Below, piece after piece: positions 1 through 7,119 of a DNA stretch of 64,000 nucleotides. The stretch lies in IMG/VR virus record IMGVR_UViG_3300042307_002096, positions 1 to 64,000 of that record; one strand, written 5' to 3'. Below the pieces are notes generated by a model. That model was not told the DNA's origin. It made no database searches and saw nothing but the letters and a program-made list of their open reading frames with translations. The stretch is from a virus. A program made the position numbers and the translations under genes. Positions within the stretch are counted from its first letter, which is position 1. The number at the start of each line of letters is the position of its first letter.

Positions 1-1
1 A

Positions 2-76
2 ATTGGTCTTTTTATGGTTGTTAAAGATTTAGAGAAACAGATTCAAGCAATAAGAAAAAAATATTACGGAGAATAA
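2..76 (+). CDS. 3' end of a truncated gene
   Basis: An open frame enters from the left edge and stops at TAA 74-76. The 24 visible residues end in KKYYGE and are rich in charged residues, as in a C-terminal helix. The next gene follows after 8 nt in the same direction. Function cannot be judged from this fragment. Confidence 0.5.
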   Translation: MGLFMVVKDLEKQIQAIRKKYYGE

Positions 77-84
77 ATAAACTC

Positions 85-375
85 ATGAAGTCCAAAGACC
101 AACAATTGTTAGAAGAAGCTTACGGAGAAGTAACACTCAGACAAGCAGCTTCACCACGCGTGCAATCAATACTAGACTATAGTAAAAAGGTACTAGACGA
201 AACAGCAGAGACTGGAGAAAACTATCTCGAAGCATTAGATTATATTGCTACAAATATGAAGATTAAGCCAGGAATCTTAAAAAGTTTATTGCTTTTTCAT
301 AAGCTTATAACTGTAGAACAAGGATATGAGTATCAGAAATATGTTGACGGGGAAGAGTTTGCAAACGAGCAATAA
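85..375 (+). CDS. Small leader-bearing protein 1 (putative head-targeted)
   Basis: This 96-residue protein starts MKSKDQQLLEEAYGEV. The leader is shared almost unchanged by at least eight neighbours, while the rest is unrelated to them. The leader resembles the T4 capsid-targeting sequence of internal head proteins (MKTYQEFIAEA type), and LEE|A fits the gp21 protease consensus (I/L)xE|(A/G). If that holds, residues 1-11 are removed and the mature protein begins at A12. The body is helical and acidic with no recognised domain. There is no Shine-Dalgarno; a TAAATAAA box lies 11 nt before the ATG. Existence is sure; the packaging role is inferred. Confidence 0.75.
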   Translation: MKSKDQQLLEEAYGEVTLRQAASPRVQSILDYSKKVLDETAETGENYLEALDYIATNMKIKPGILKSLLLFHKLITVEQGYEYQKYVDGEEFANEQ

Positions 376-377
376 TT

Positions 378-385
378 TATAAATA
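378..385 (+). promoter_or_regulatory. T4-late-like TATAAATA box
   Basis: This is an exact match to the T4 late promoter -10 element TATAAATA. It lies between genes, not over a stop codon, and ends 5 nt before the ATG at 391. If used as in T4, transcription would begin at or beside the start codon. Similar TAAATA boxes sit at the same distance before many genes in the window. Confidence 0.5.
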
Positions 386-390
386 AACTC

Positions 391-621
391 ATGAAGTCCA
401 AAGACCAACAATTGTTAGAAGAAGCTTATGTTAAGATCAATGAGATGCATGCTCCTGTAGCAGGCATTGATCCAGAGACCCAAGAGATGTATTGGGCTGC
501 TTTTGAGAAGTTTAAGAACGATGAGATCACTGCTCAGCAATGGTATGACATATGTGCAAAGCTTCTCGGAGACTTGATGGAGAAGAACAAGGACGTCTTT
601 GTTCGCCTTAAGCATAGATAA
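391..621 (+). CDS. Small leader-bearing protein 2 (putative head-targeted)
   Basis: A 76-residue protein opening MKSKDQQLLEEAYVKI; its first 39 nt are identical to the gene just upstream, then similarity ends abruptly. This looks like a conserved leader fused to a different body. The body is helical and acidic without a known domain. The predicted gp21-type cleavage is after E11. A perfect TATAAATA box precedes the ATG and no Shine-Dalgarno is visible. Confidence 0.75.
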   Translation: MKSKDQQLLEEAYVKINEMHAPVAGIDPETQEMYWAAFEKFKNDEITAQQWYDICAKLLGDLMEKNKDVFVRLKHR

Positions 622-629
622 ATAACATC

Positions 630-839
630 ATGAAGTCCAATGATCAGACCCTCTTAGAAGAAGCTTACGAAAAAGTCTTGTTTGATAAAGGCAAACAAAG
701 CATCGAAGAACTTACTAAAGAAATCGACAAGCTTAAAGAGAGGCTTAAGAATGCTCATGACGAGAATGATAAGAAGCAATTGAATAAGATTCTTAAAGCT
801 AAGATGGAGAAGAGAGCAGAACTGGTTGGTAACAAATAA
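630..839 (+). CDS. Small leader-bearing coiled-coil protein 3
   Basis: A 69-residue protein with leader MKSNDQTLLEEAYEKV, then a lysine/glutamate-rich heptad-like segment (about residues 22-65) likely to form a coiled coil. It belongs to the same leader family as its neighbours and begins 8 nt after the previous stop. The TAAATAACATC segment places a late-like box 11 nt before the ATG. Function is unknown; the leader suggests a head-internal or injected protein. Confidence 0.7.
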   Translation: MKSNDQTLLEEAYEKVLFDKGKQSIEELTKEIDKLKERLKNAHDENDKKQLNKILKAKMEKRAELVGNK

Positions 840-843
840 CCTT

Positions 844-1095
844 ATGAAATCAAAGTTCAATAGCATCATTAATAAGGTTTTAAACGAGTCTGCTGATCAG
901 TTTAGTATAGGAAACGAGTTGTATAATTTGTATACAAATTTGGACCCCAAAGCTAGAACAAAGTCTGGAGCGCTGGTATCAGAAGTACTCAAGAATATTT
1001 TGGATGAGTATGTTCAGATTATTGACCGAGCCAAACAAAATGCCGATCAGCCTGAAGCGATTCAATCATTGTTGCGGCAGCTGAGTTTGGATTAA
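844..1095 (+). CDS. Small protein with divergent leader
   Basis: The start at 844 is preferred over an in-frame ATG at 826 because an AAATA box lies 11 nt before 844, as in the neighbours. The 83-residue product opens MKSKFNSIINKVLNES. It keeps MKSK but replaces the LLEEAY part with VLNES, a pattern seen in other proteins here (see 33454 and 36856). VLNE|S would still fit a gp21-like cleavage site. The remainder is helical with no recognised domain. Confidence 0.65.
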   Translation: MKSKFNSIINKVLNESADQFSIGNELYNLYTNLDPKARTKSGALVSEVLKNILDEYVQIIDRAKQNADQPEAIQSLLRQLSLD

Positions 1096-1112
1096 AAAAA
1101 AAATAAAATAGC

Positions 1113-1448
1113 ATGAAAAATAAAGATACACAATTGTTAGAAGAAGCTTATGGTAAAGTTGCCAAAGGTTCGTCGATGACTCCAGTCGATTCAAAATATA
1201 TATATTTCACCAACGAAAAGGAATTCTTTCGTTTGCATCCTTATAAGTTAATCCTTCCTGAGGATCCTGAAATGAAGAACATATCCAAAGACAAGAATGA
1301 TTGGAATGATGTACATGTTGCTGTTGGAGAAGACATTAAGGAACTTGGCTATGGAGACGAATCTATTGTTAACGATCGGTGGTACATTGTAGACAATTCA
1401 TTCCCAATGGACCATAAACACAGAGCGTTTATTAGTAAGAACAAATAA
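1113..1448 (+). CDS. Small leader-bearing protein 5
   Basis: A 111-residue protein with leader MKNKDTQLLEEAYGKV. The body is mixed alpha/beta and acidic, with aromatic residues (YIYFTNEKEFFRLHPY near residues 29-44), unlike the helical bodies of genes upstream. No family is recognised. It sits in a tight co-directional series with 17 nt to the previous stop and 4 nt to the next start. Confidence 0.7.
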   Translation: MKNKDTQLLEEAYGKVAKGSSMTPVDSKYIYFTNEKEFFRLHPYKLILPEDPEMKNISKDKNDWNDVHVAVGEDIKELGYGDESIVNDRWYIVDNSFPMDHKHRAFISKNK

Positions 1449-1452
1449 ACCC

Positions 1453-1794
1453 ATGAAGTCCAAGGACCAGACACTATTAGAAGAAGCTTATGATGAGATT
1501 GCTCGCAGACAACACGATTCGGATAATCGTTTGCCTCATATTACTAAAGCTTTGGAAGACAATAAAGATTTAAAATTCGAGAGTAATAGGGAATTTTATA
1601 AATGGTCAGAGAGACATTTGCCAGGCCTTTGGAATTATAGCCAAAGTGATCTACATCCTGTACTTGGACCCGAACTTCAGAAAGCTTACGAAGCTGGTTA
1701 TAATTCAGAAGATTATACATGTCCTTTTTCTGAAAAGACTCTTTGGTGGTGGATGGCAGAAGATGCTGCGGGTCAAGGCGCGGCGGACGTTTAA
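1453..1794 (+). CDS. Small leader-bearing protein 6
   Basis: A 113-residue protein opening MKSKDQTLLEEAYDEI. The body is rich in Trp and Tyr, with a C-terminal WWWMAEDAAGQGAAD stretch, and has no recognised fold. A CAAATAAACCC segment lies at -11. It is the last gene of the first leader run; a new promoter with different sequence character follows at 1810. Confidence 0.7.
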   Translation: MKSKDQTLLEEAYDEIARRQHDSDNRLPHITKALEDNKDLKFESNREFYKWSERHLPGLWNYSQSDLHPVLGPELQKAYEAGYNSEDYTCPFSEKTLWWWMAEDAAGQGAADV

Positions 1795-1809
1795 AATAAT
1801 CCTTTTTAG

Positions 1810-1838
1810 TTGACTTGTCCATAGTCTGATATGATTAT
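1810..1838 (+). promoter_or_regulatory. Sigma70-like promoter with TGTCC element
   Basis: TTGACT (1810-1815), then TGTCC, then GATTAT (1833-1838) with a 17-nt spacer. It drives the gene at 1845. The TGTCC directly after the -35 box recurs at several other promoters in the window. Confidence 0.6.
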
Positions 1839-1844
1839 GGCAAC

Positions 1845-2075
1845 ATGAGCAATGTTATTAAAGACTACCTGGAGGCCTTGGATGAGAGGGCTAGTCAGGT
1901 AGGAGGGCTTAATCAAGGCCAGCAGTATATTATTGGATTCCTCTATGGGACATTAAAGAAACTTCAGCTACAGGGACACTATCTACATATACTTGAACGG
2001 GATACTAGACAGCTCAAGGGAATGATCCAATGGGAGAAAGACTGGAACGAGAGGAGAATGAATGACAACAACTGA
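1845..2075 (+). CDS. Hypothetical small early protein
   Basis: A 76-residue charged helical protein starting MSNVIKDYLEAL. It lies 7 nt after the -10 box of the upstream promoter and overlaps the next gene by 14 nt. This three-gene group (1845-2359) looks richer in G+C than the leader genes around it, and its later members have Shine-Dalgarno sites. That suggests a separately acquired, probably early-expressed operon. No homolog is recognised. Confidence 0.6.
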   Translation: MSNVIKDYLEALDERASQVGGLNQGQQYIIGFLYGTLKKLQLQGHYLHILERDTRQLKGMIQWEKDWNERRMNDNN

Positions 2076-2256
2076 ATACTTGGTGAATTGCCTTGACGAG
2101 GCACATGGATCTCTAGTGGCTGCTGCTAAGATTGCTCACCTTGAGAAGCATCCAGAGGCTGCAGCAATCTCTAAACTAATTGATGCACTGGAAGATATTC
2201 ATTGCAATGTATCACCTGACTGGTATAATATAAAGGAGTTAACAAATGACAAATAA
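2062..2256 (+). CDS. Hypothetical small early protein
   Basis: A 64-residue protein, MTTTEYLVNCLDEA..., overlapping the genes on both sides, which suggests translational coupling. GAGAGGAG upstream could serve as the ribosome binding site. It appears to be one helical domain and is not recognised. Confidence 0.55.
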   Translation: MTTTEYLVNCLDEAHGSLVAAAKIAHLEKHPEAAAISKLIDALEDIHCNVSPDWYNIKELTNDK

Positions 2257-2359
2257 ACAAACTAACGGCCAATTCGAGACCACAGTGAAAGATCTTCAAC
2301 AGATCTTGGAGACACTCCAGCGTGCCGACCAACAATGGCGCAATGTACATCTGCAATGA
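2246..2359 (+). CDS. 37-residue overlapping ORF
   Basis: The ATG at 2246 overlaps the end of the previous gene by 11 nt and has a good ribosome binding site, AAAGGAGTT, 7 nt upstream. The product is helical and polar and ends RNVHLQ. Tight coupling and codon character like the two genes before it support a real gene. Function unknown. Confidence 0.45.
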   Translation: MTNKQTNGQFETTVKDLQQILETLQRADQQWRNVHLQ

Positions 2360-2413
2360 GAAAAAAGAAAGGCTCAAAGAGAATTTCCTGGAAGAAGTCT
2401 TAAATAAAATAGC

Positions 2414-2896
2414 ATGAAGTCCAAAGATCAAATCCTCTTAGAAGAAGCATATCAGACTGTTGTTGAGGGCAGGTATATAGATAGTTACGGTAGATTTAAA
2501 TATCCCAGTAAATATAAAAACAGAGGAGTCACTGGCGATCCAGACTTAGACGTCCGTGAAGCTGATCGTAACGCTGGCCTAGAAGATGACTTTGTACCTT
2601 CAGAAAATCAAATGCCTGAACTTTCTGCTCCTGTTGCTTCTTCGACTCCAACAGAGCCGAATCAAACAATTGATCCTGCACTGCTGGCAGGCAAAAAAAT
2701 CTCCTTTACTGTATGGGATCCCGGCGAATATGTAATTACAATGGATGGTAAACCAACTGGTGGTACGTTTTCAAAAAACGAAGCAGAACAAGTAACTATA
2801 GCATTATCATCTGCAGAAAACAATCCGGAATCCTTAAACCATCCCCTGGTTCAAAAGTGGGTCCGTACAGCCAAAAATCTTGGCCACATAAAATAA
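2414..2896 (+). CDS. Leader-bearing protein 7
   Basis: A 160-residue protein with leader MKSKDQILLEEAYQTV, a proline/serine/threonine-rich linker (about residues 55-90), and a compact C-terminal domain with alternating beta pattern (ISFTVWDPGEYVITMDG). The layout of cleavable leader, flexible linker and folded payload fits a packaged protein, but the domain is not recognised. A TAAATA box lies 13 nt before the ATG. Confidence 0.7.
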   Translation: MKSKDQILLEEAYQTVVEGRYIDSYGRFKYPSKYKNRGVTGDPDLDVREADRNAGLEDDFVPSENQMPELSAPVASSTPTEPNQTIDPALLAGKKISFTVWDPGEYVITMDGKPTGGTFSKNEAEQVTIALSSAENNPESLNHPLVQKWVRTAKNLGHIK

Positions 2897-2929
2897 ATTA
2901 GTTACTCTGATAGCGGTTTTTAATTTTTG

Positions 2930-2958
2930 TTGGCTTGTCCTGTATAATGACCTAAACT
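2930..2958 (+). promoter_or_regulatory. Sigma70-like promoter with TGTCC element
   Basis: TTGGCT (2930-2935), TGTCC, and TAAACT (2953-2958) separated by 17 nt. It precedes the small lipoprotein gene at 2968. Confidence 0.55.
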
Positions 2959-2967
2959 GTATTCATT

Positions 2968-3117
2968 ATGAAATTATTTCATTTTGTGTTAGCAGTTTAT
3001 TCCTTACTTGTAGTGACGTTGTTGGCCTCTTGTGCGTATAAAGTTAATAATGATTTGCAGCTGCAGTCAATCAAACGTGCAGCAAAATTTGTTTTAAATA
3101 CTCCAAACTTGCAATGA
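2968..3117 (+). CDS. Small lipoprotein (49 residues)
   Basis: The product starts with a hydrophobic signal (FHFVLAVYSLLVVTLLASC) ending in a good lipobox, LASC, so the mature chain would be a short acylated peptide of about 29 residues. Such peptides include outer-membrane spanins and superinfection-exclusion lipoproteins; nothing here decides between them. The stop overlaps the next ATG (ATGA). It has its own promoter. Confidence 0.55.
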   Translation: MKLFHFVLAVYSLLVVTLLASCAYKVNNDLQLQSIKRAAKFVLNTPNLQ

Positions 3118-3281
3118 ATACAACAAAGAAAGAAATCAAAATACAAATTGGTAAGTTGTGCGATCGAATTGATTCCACGCCTGTAGGAACTCCGGCTTAT
3201 AAAAAGGCTTTATTGAAGATCAAAAATTTACAAAAGCTTTTAATTGCAACTTACACAAGACCAGCGGACTATAGTGGCTAG
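3114..3281 (+). CDS. 55-residue hypothetical protein
   Basis: This gene starts inside the stop of the lipoprotein gene (ATGA overlap), indicating coupling. The product is basic and helical (MNTTKKEIKIQIGKLC...), without a signal peptide or known domain. About 105 nt without genes follow. Confidence 0.45.
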   Translation: MNTTKKEIKIQIGKLCDRIDSTPVGTPAYKKALLKIKNLQKLLIATYTRPADYSG

Positions 3282-3349
3282 CGACAGTCAACTTCTGACT
3301 AACGCATATGCTCAATATATAATAATCCTGCAGAAATGCTTATTAAAAG

Positions 3350-3360
3350 TTGACATGTCC
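3350..3360 (+). promoter_or_regulatory. TTGACA-TGTCC motif without clear -10
   Basis: TTGACATGTCC matches the recurrent -35 plus TGTCC element, but the expected -10 position reads GAAGGT and is part of the ribosome binding site of the gene at 3388. TATATA further down gives an implausible 22-nt spacer. The motif is clear; promoter activity is doubtful. Confidence 0.35.
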
Positions 3361-3387
3361 AACAATTCACAGGAAGGTATATAAACA

Positions 3388-3675
3388 ATGAAACATTCAC
3401 TACTACTTTTGATTTCAACTACTGCTTTGGTAATGACAGGTTGCGTTGCTACTGATCCATACTATAGCGGATATCGATATATTCCTAGGAATTGCCAACC
3501 AGTTCCATATGCCCAGCGCATTCAAAGCCAAAGTTATTATCAGACTCCTCCTCAGTATTACAGAGTACGAGATTATAGTTGCAATCCTAATACTCGTTAC
3601 AGGAACTACTCAAATGCTCCTCTAATCGTTGAGCGTCCATCTGGAACAATAATTGTTCCGCGGAGCTGGGATTGA
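3388..3675 (+). CDS. Tyr/Pro-rich lipoprotein
   Basis: A 95-residue protein with an N-terminal signal ending in VMTGC (lipobox Cys at residue 19). The mature part is rich in Tyr, Pro, Gln and Asn and carries four more cysteines. It has a strong Shine-Dalgarno (AGGAAGG). It is probably exported and lipid-anchored in the envelope. Possible roles are superinfection exclusion or envelope remodelling, but no family is recognised. Confidence 0.6.
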   Translation: MKHSLLLLISTTALVMTGCVATDPYYSGYRYIPRNCQPVPYAQRIQSQSYYQTPPQYYRVRDYSCNPNTRYRNYSNAPLIVERPSGTIIVPRSWD

Positions 3676-3678
3676 TAT

Positions 3679-3951
3679 ATGACTCGCAGGAAGTTTGTAA
3701 AGCAACAGAAACAATTTTCAACAAAAATTATAATTGCCATAACCGTTGCGATCAACTTAGGACTAGCAGGAGCAATCCAGTTAACTCCTATTGTTACCAA
3801 GATGGTTGTTTCATTCTGGAACGCTCCTATAGAAATTAAAAAATCTACTGTAACAGCTCCGTACTCGGATGCACTTGAGAAAGCATTTACTGCATTAAAA
3901 TTAAGCAAAGAACCAAAACCTAACAATCTACCAAAACAAAAAAATAGTTAA
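3679..3951 (+). CDS. Single-pass membrane protein
   Basis: A 90-residue protein with a basic start (MTRRKFVKQQKQF), one membrane segment at about residues 17-40 (IIIAITVAINLGLAGAI), and a Pro/Lys-rich tail. It starts 3 nt after the lipoprotein gene, so the two are probably co-translated and may form an envelope pair. The basic-TM-G/A pattern resembles the starts of the proteins at 14083 and 14632. Confidence 0.55.
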   Translation: MTRRKFVKQQKQFSTKIIIAITVAINLGLAGAIQLTPIVTKMVVSFWNAPIEIKKSTVTAPYSDALEKAFTALKLSKEPKPNNLPKQKNS

Positions 3952-3989
3952 CATGCAACTAAATTATAACGGAGGACATTGCTAATAAT

Positions 3990-4049
3990 ATGGATATGAC
4001 TAACATTCTTCTACTGTTGATTGTAGTGATACTGATCATTAAAAAATAA
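3990..4049 (+). CDS. 19-residue membrane peptide
   Basis: A short reading frame with ribosome binding site ACGGAGG upstream encodes almost only a hydrophobic helix (ILLLLIVVILII) capped by two lysines. Single-helix peptides of this kind are common phage early products and toxins. An in-frame ATG at 3996 is an alternative start. The call rests on the hydrophobic pattern and ribosome binding site alone. Confidence 0.35.
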   Translation: MDMTNILLLLIVVILIIKK

Positions 4050-4080
4050 CTTATACCGTAATTGCCTTGGTGACCGGATA

Positions 4081-4632
4081 ATGAAAAAAACTTCAACAAA
4101 AATACACGATGCGTGGTTGTTAACTCCTACTAAGTTTGGGGACGAACGCGGGTTTTTCATGGAAACATGGAACCACCAAACATTTAGCGAGATGGGGCTT
4201 GAGTTGACCTTCGTGCAAGACAATCACAGTCGCTCGTCTAAACATGTGCTCCGCGGACTGCATTATCAATCTGGTGAAGCGGCGCAAGGCAAACTAGTTT
4301 GGGTAACTTCTGGTATTGTGTTTGATGTGTTAGTTGATCTTAGACAAAGTTCTCCCACTTACGGCGTATGGGATGGGTACATGCTCGATTGTGCAGAACA
4401 CAAACGTTTGTGGGTGCCTCCTGGATGTGCACACGGATTTCTTGTACTAAGTGATATTGCAGACTTTAATTATAAAGTTACAGCTCCGTATCGCCCACAA
4501 ACAGAGAAGGCACTATTGTGGAATGATAAAACGCTAAACATTGAATGGCCTCTAGAGGTTGGAGTTGAGCCTTTAGTTTCCCCAAAAGATGCTCAAGCTG
4601 CTACGTATATTAATTGCGAAAAGTATAACTGA
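4081..4632 (+). CDS. rfbC: dTDP-4-dehydrorhamnose 3,5-epimerase (RfbC)
   Basis: A 183-residue protein of normal family length. Family marks are DERGFFMETW near the start, the QDNHSRS and LRGLHYQ segments with the catalytic His, DLRQSSPTYG, and the PPGCAHGF cupin motif. The enzyme epimerises dTDP-4-keto-6-deoxyglucose in dTDP-rhamnose synthesis. No other rhamnose gene is in the window, so it may modify host sugar nucleotides for the glycosyltransferases at 41-50 kb or for host surface change. It lies alone among small envelope genes. Confidence 0.93.
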   Translation: MKKTSTKIHDAWLLTPTKFGDERGFFMETWNHQTFSEMGLELTFVQDNHSRSSKHVLRGLHYQSGEAAQGKLVWVTSGIVFDVLVDLRQSSPTYGVWDGYMLDCAEHKRLWVPPGCAHGFLVLSDIADFNYKVTAPYRPQTEKALLWNDKTLNIEWPLEVGVEPLVSPKDAQAATYINCEKYN

Positions 4633-4684
4633 GAATTTTATCGTTGATTATTCTAACAGTATACCGGAGAGTAATAACTCATAT

Positions 4685-5587
4685 ATGATAACTGGAGCAA
4701 CTATTAATAACGGAGACATTCAACTATGGGAAAACAATATTGTTCAACGGACAATTAATGGACCATTTACAGCTGTTGCATCAAACGGTACACACGTGTA
4801 TGGTCTACACAAGGGTGGAAATGTCCTAGTTTACGAAATAAGAGAAAAAGGCAAGTCAACCGATACCATGAAGTCGTTTCAGCCGCGACTAATTCGGACC
4901 GAATCTGTTGGCCATGGAGCAATTTCAGTCTCATGCGGAGGAGGCTCAGAATCGTTTCGAGTAGAATATAATGACGGTAGAACATATGTAAAAAATAGCT
5001 CAGGTGCTACGATGGAGGGAAGGACTAAAGCTGCATTAAATGAAGCATCTAAGAAGACGGAATCAAACAAATTAAACTCAGAGTCCACGCAATCTAAACC
5101 AACCTATGAAGTTAGCGAGGAAGCCATACAGCACTTTGATAGCAAGTTGTCTGAGGTTTGGTATATTCTCAAAAAAACATGTCGTACCAGGCAACATTGG
5201 ATTCTTACTACGCTTGCTGCATGTTTTTGTGTATCAACATTATATGGAGTTGGCAGCGTCGCGTTTGCTGTATGGAGCAGGGATAATATGTGGATCGCGT
5301 TGCTAGTCACTTCTCTTTCAGCAATATTTTTAGGGCTTACATATAACCTTATTGCGCAAATTATTAAGCGTAGCTGGTATAGTCTTCCAGCACTAATCCT
5401 GTCATTGTTTATTATGGATAAGGTACACGATGTAGCGGGATTGGTGTGTGTCGTTTTGTCGATTGGGCTGTGGTGTTGGCCTGCATGGCCATTTATAGCA
5501 TTGTTTTTTTTGATCCTAGCTAAGATTGCATGCAATTATAAAGGCGGTGATTCCCATATGTTTGGTACCAAGATGGCTGGAAGGTAA
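4685..5587 (+). CDS. Multi-pass membrane protein with N-terminal soluble domain
   Basis: The start at 4685 (MITGATINNGDIQLW) is chosen over one at 4589, which would overlap rfbC. The 300-residue product begins with a WD/propeller-like beta repeat (GDIQLW...HVYGLHKGGNVLVYE), then a polar linker. The C-terminal half has about four hydrophobic segments, from the one beginning WILTTLAACFCVS to the one ending IALFFLILAKIA. The fold is not recognised. It ends just before an intrinsic terminator. Confidence 0.6.
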   Translation: MITGATINNGDIQLWENNIVQRTINGPFTAVASNGTHVYGLHKGGNVLVYEIREKGKSTDTMKSFQPRLIRTESVGHGAISVSCGGGSESFRVEYNDGRTYVKNSSGATMEGRTKAALNEASKKTESNKLNSESTQSKPTYEVSEEAIQHFDSKLSEVWYILKKTCRTRQHWILTTLAACFCVSTLYGVGSVAFAVWSRDNMWIALLVTSLSAIFLGLTYNLIAQIIKRSWYSLPALILSLFIMDKVHDVAGLVCVVLSIGLWCWPAWPFIALFFLILAKIACNYKGGDSHMFGTKMAGR

Positions 5588-5603
5588 TTTCATTATACAA
5601 CAG

Positions 5604-5622
5604 AAAAGCCACTGGCTTTTTT
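5604..5622 (+). terminator. Intrinsic terminator
   Basis: AAAAGCC-ACT-GGCTTTT followed by more T residues forms a short stem and U-tract 17 nt after the membrane-protein stop. Confidence 0.6.
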
Positions 5623-5636
5623 GATAATTAGGTTTA

Positions 5637-5915
5637 ATGAATTTGGAGGATAATATTACTGAACTCAGCAACAATTGGTACGAATTAATTGCTGACGACC
5701 ATAAAGATAACGATTGCCATTGGTGCATAGAAGCTCGTTGGAGCTACGGATATCCTCCAGTATATACCGTAACTCATTTTGGACGCCTCTTTGATCGTAT
5801 CGAAGAAGAATGCGAAACTTATGAGGAAGCATTACGGTTGCTTGACAAGTACCTAAGGTGTGCTATTACAGAAAAGCTAGTCGACCAAGAAGCAAATAAT
5901 TCCGAAGAGTTGTAA
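5637..5915 (+). CDS. Hypothetical acidic protein
   Basis: A 92-residue acidic protein beginning MNLEDNITELSNNWYEL, with a central WCIEARWSYGYPPVYTVTHFG strand-rich patch and an acidic helical tail. It sits between a terminator and a convergent methyltransferase gene. No family is recognised. Confidence 0.55.
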   Translation: MNLEDNITELSNNWYELIADDHKDNDCHWCIEARWSYGYPPVYTVTHFGRLFDRIEEECETYEEALRLLDKYLRCAITEKLVDQEANNSEEL

Positions 5916-5929
5916 TAGGTAAATTAAAT

Positions 5930-6520
5930 TTACCAAGGATAAATTTGAATACCTTTTTCTTGAAGCGACTGTATAATTTTATTCTTTCTAGCGGCTGCAG
6001 CAGTTTTATCTTTCATTGCCCAATCATGAAATTCAACCCAGAACACCTTAAAATTTTTGAGTTTGTCTTCATTAATCATTTTTTCTAGGATATCAAACTC
6101 GCAACCTTCAATATCCATCTTGCAGTAGATTTCACAATCCGCTCCAAACTTTGATTCAACCCATTGCGGAAAATTGATACACTCAACATCAACTTGGTTT
6201 TTATATTTGTGTAGCGTTGATTCTGGAGCCCATTCATTCATGCTCAGTATTGTTGATCCCATTCCAGTTTCAACATCCTCGTACTCGTCAACGGTTTCAA
6301 TATTCATTTGAACAACTCCGTCCTTAGTGCCAACTGCTTTATTGTGAAATGTGATATTTAGTCCACTTTTAGCTGACCTTTGCTGGCCATTTAAATAATC
6401 ATATGTACGTGGATTTGCTTCAAAAGTATGAACTTCCCACGTATTATCAATTTGTAATATTTGCATGAATCTTTTTAATCCTTCTGCAAAGTGGGTGCCT
6501 AAATCCAAAAAAACTTTCAT
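5930..6520 (-). CDS. FkbM-family methyltransferase
   Basis: A 196-residue SAM-dependent methyltransferase. Seen: FLDLGTHFAEG (SAM-binding motif I), HTFEANPRTYDYL (acidic loop II), and KMDIEGCEFDIL, the typical FkbM motif. FkbM enzymes O-methylate sugars or small molecules, and phage copies are usually tied to glycan decoration. It is on the opposite strand to its neighbours, so it is probably an independently acquired cargo gene. Substrate unknown. Confidence 0.85.
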   Translation of the reverse strand: MKVFLDLGTHFAEGLKRFMQILQIDNTWEVHTFEANPRTYDYLNGQQRSAKSGLNITFHNKAVGTKDGVVQMNIETVDEYEDVETGMGSTILSMNEWAPESTLHKYKNQVDVECINFPQWVESKFGADCEIYCKMDIEGCEFDILEKMINEDKLKNFKVFWVEFHDWAMKDKTAAAARKNKIIQSLQEKGIQIYPW

Positions 6521-6561
6521 GCATAAACTTAATAAATTTTAACAATAATACAACTTGTTTA

Positions 6562-6590
6562 TTGCAATGTCCATTATATTTTCGTATAAT
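6562..6590 (+). promoter_or_regulatory. Sigma70-like promoter with TGTCC element
   Basis: TTGCAA (6562-6567), TGTCC, and a perfect TATAAT (6585-6590) with a 17-nt spacer. It is the strongest member of the recurrent promoter class and drives the gene at 6597. Confidence 0.65.
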
Positions 6591-6596
6591 ATTGGC

Positions 6597-7115
6597 ATGA
6601 TTAAACAGAAAAAAGTATCGATGAACCGCAAGAGCATTAATTCTCCATACTTTGCAATTCGAAAGCAAAAGGTTAAATGGCCAACAATTAGACATGCTTA
6701 TATGAACGATTCTAACGTAGAAGTTTTGAAAAATTTTGTTACTAAGAAAGGTCGGTCTATTATTTTTTTGGACGGGAAGTATGACACTACTCTAAATCGC
6801 TACAAGAACCTTCCTTCTGAAGAGCGAGCGGTTTGTTGGGAGTTTATGTGTAGAGAGAAAGGAGTTAAGGGAGGTATTTTTATGCTCTGTTGGCTTGGGA
6901 ACTTTCATAATGGTTGTATCTTCCATGCTTCTCCTCAGTTCCCTCAGATCCAATGTTGGTATGAAGCAATGGGATATGAACAAGCTAATTTATTTTTCGA
7001 AAGACAAGCGTTTAAGATCTATAAAGAAGTAGTATCAATTGTGCACAACGGAGAAAAGATTGTTGACAAAGAAGTAGAGGAATTTATTAATAACGGAATG
7101 AATTCTATTAAATAA
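6597..7115 (+). CDS. Hypothetical protein
   Basis: The start at 6597 is chosen because upstream in-frame ATGs lie inside the promoter. Even so, only a few nt of leader would remain, and the ATG at 6621 is an alternative. The 172-residue product (MIKQKKVSMNRKSINSPYFA...) has a Trp/Cys-rich middle (VCWEFMCREKGVKGGIFMLC) and no recognised domain. It is followed after 4 nt by the leucine-rich-repeat gene. Confidence 0.6.
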   Translation: MIKQKKVSMNRKSINSPYFAIRKQKVKWPTIRHAYMNDSNVEVLKNFVTKKGRSIIFLDGKYDTTLNRYKNLPSEERAVCWEFMCREKGVKGGIFMLCWLGNFHNGCIFHASPQFPQIQCWYEAMGYEQANLFFERQAFKIYKEVVSIVHNGEKIVDKEVEEFINNGMNSIK

Positions 7116-7119
7116 ACTT

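Noticed and set aside
5104-5535. A 143-codon minus-strand ORF
   Set aside because: It is antisense to the membrane-protein gene at 4685 and has no domain, promoter or ribosome binding site of its own.
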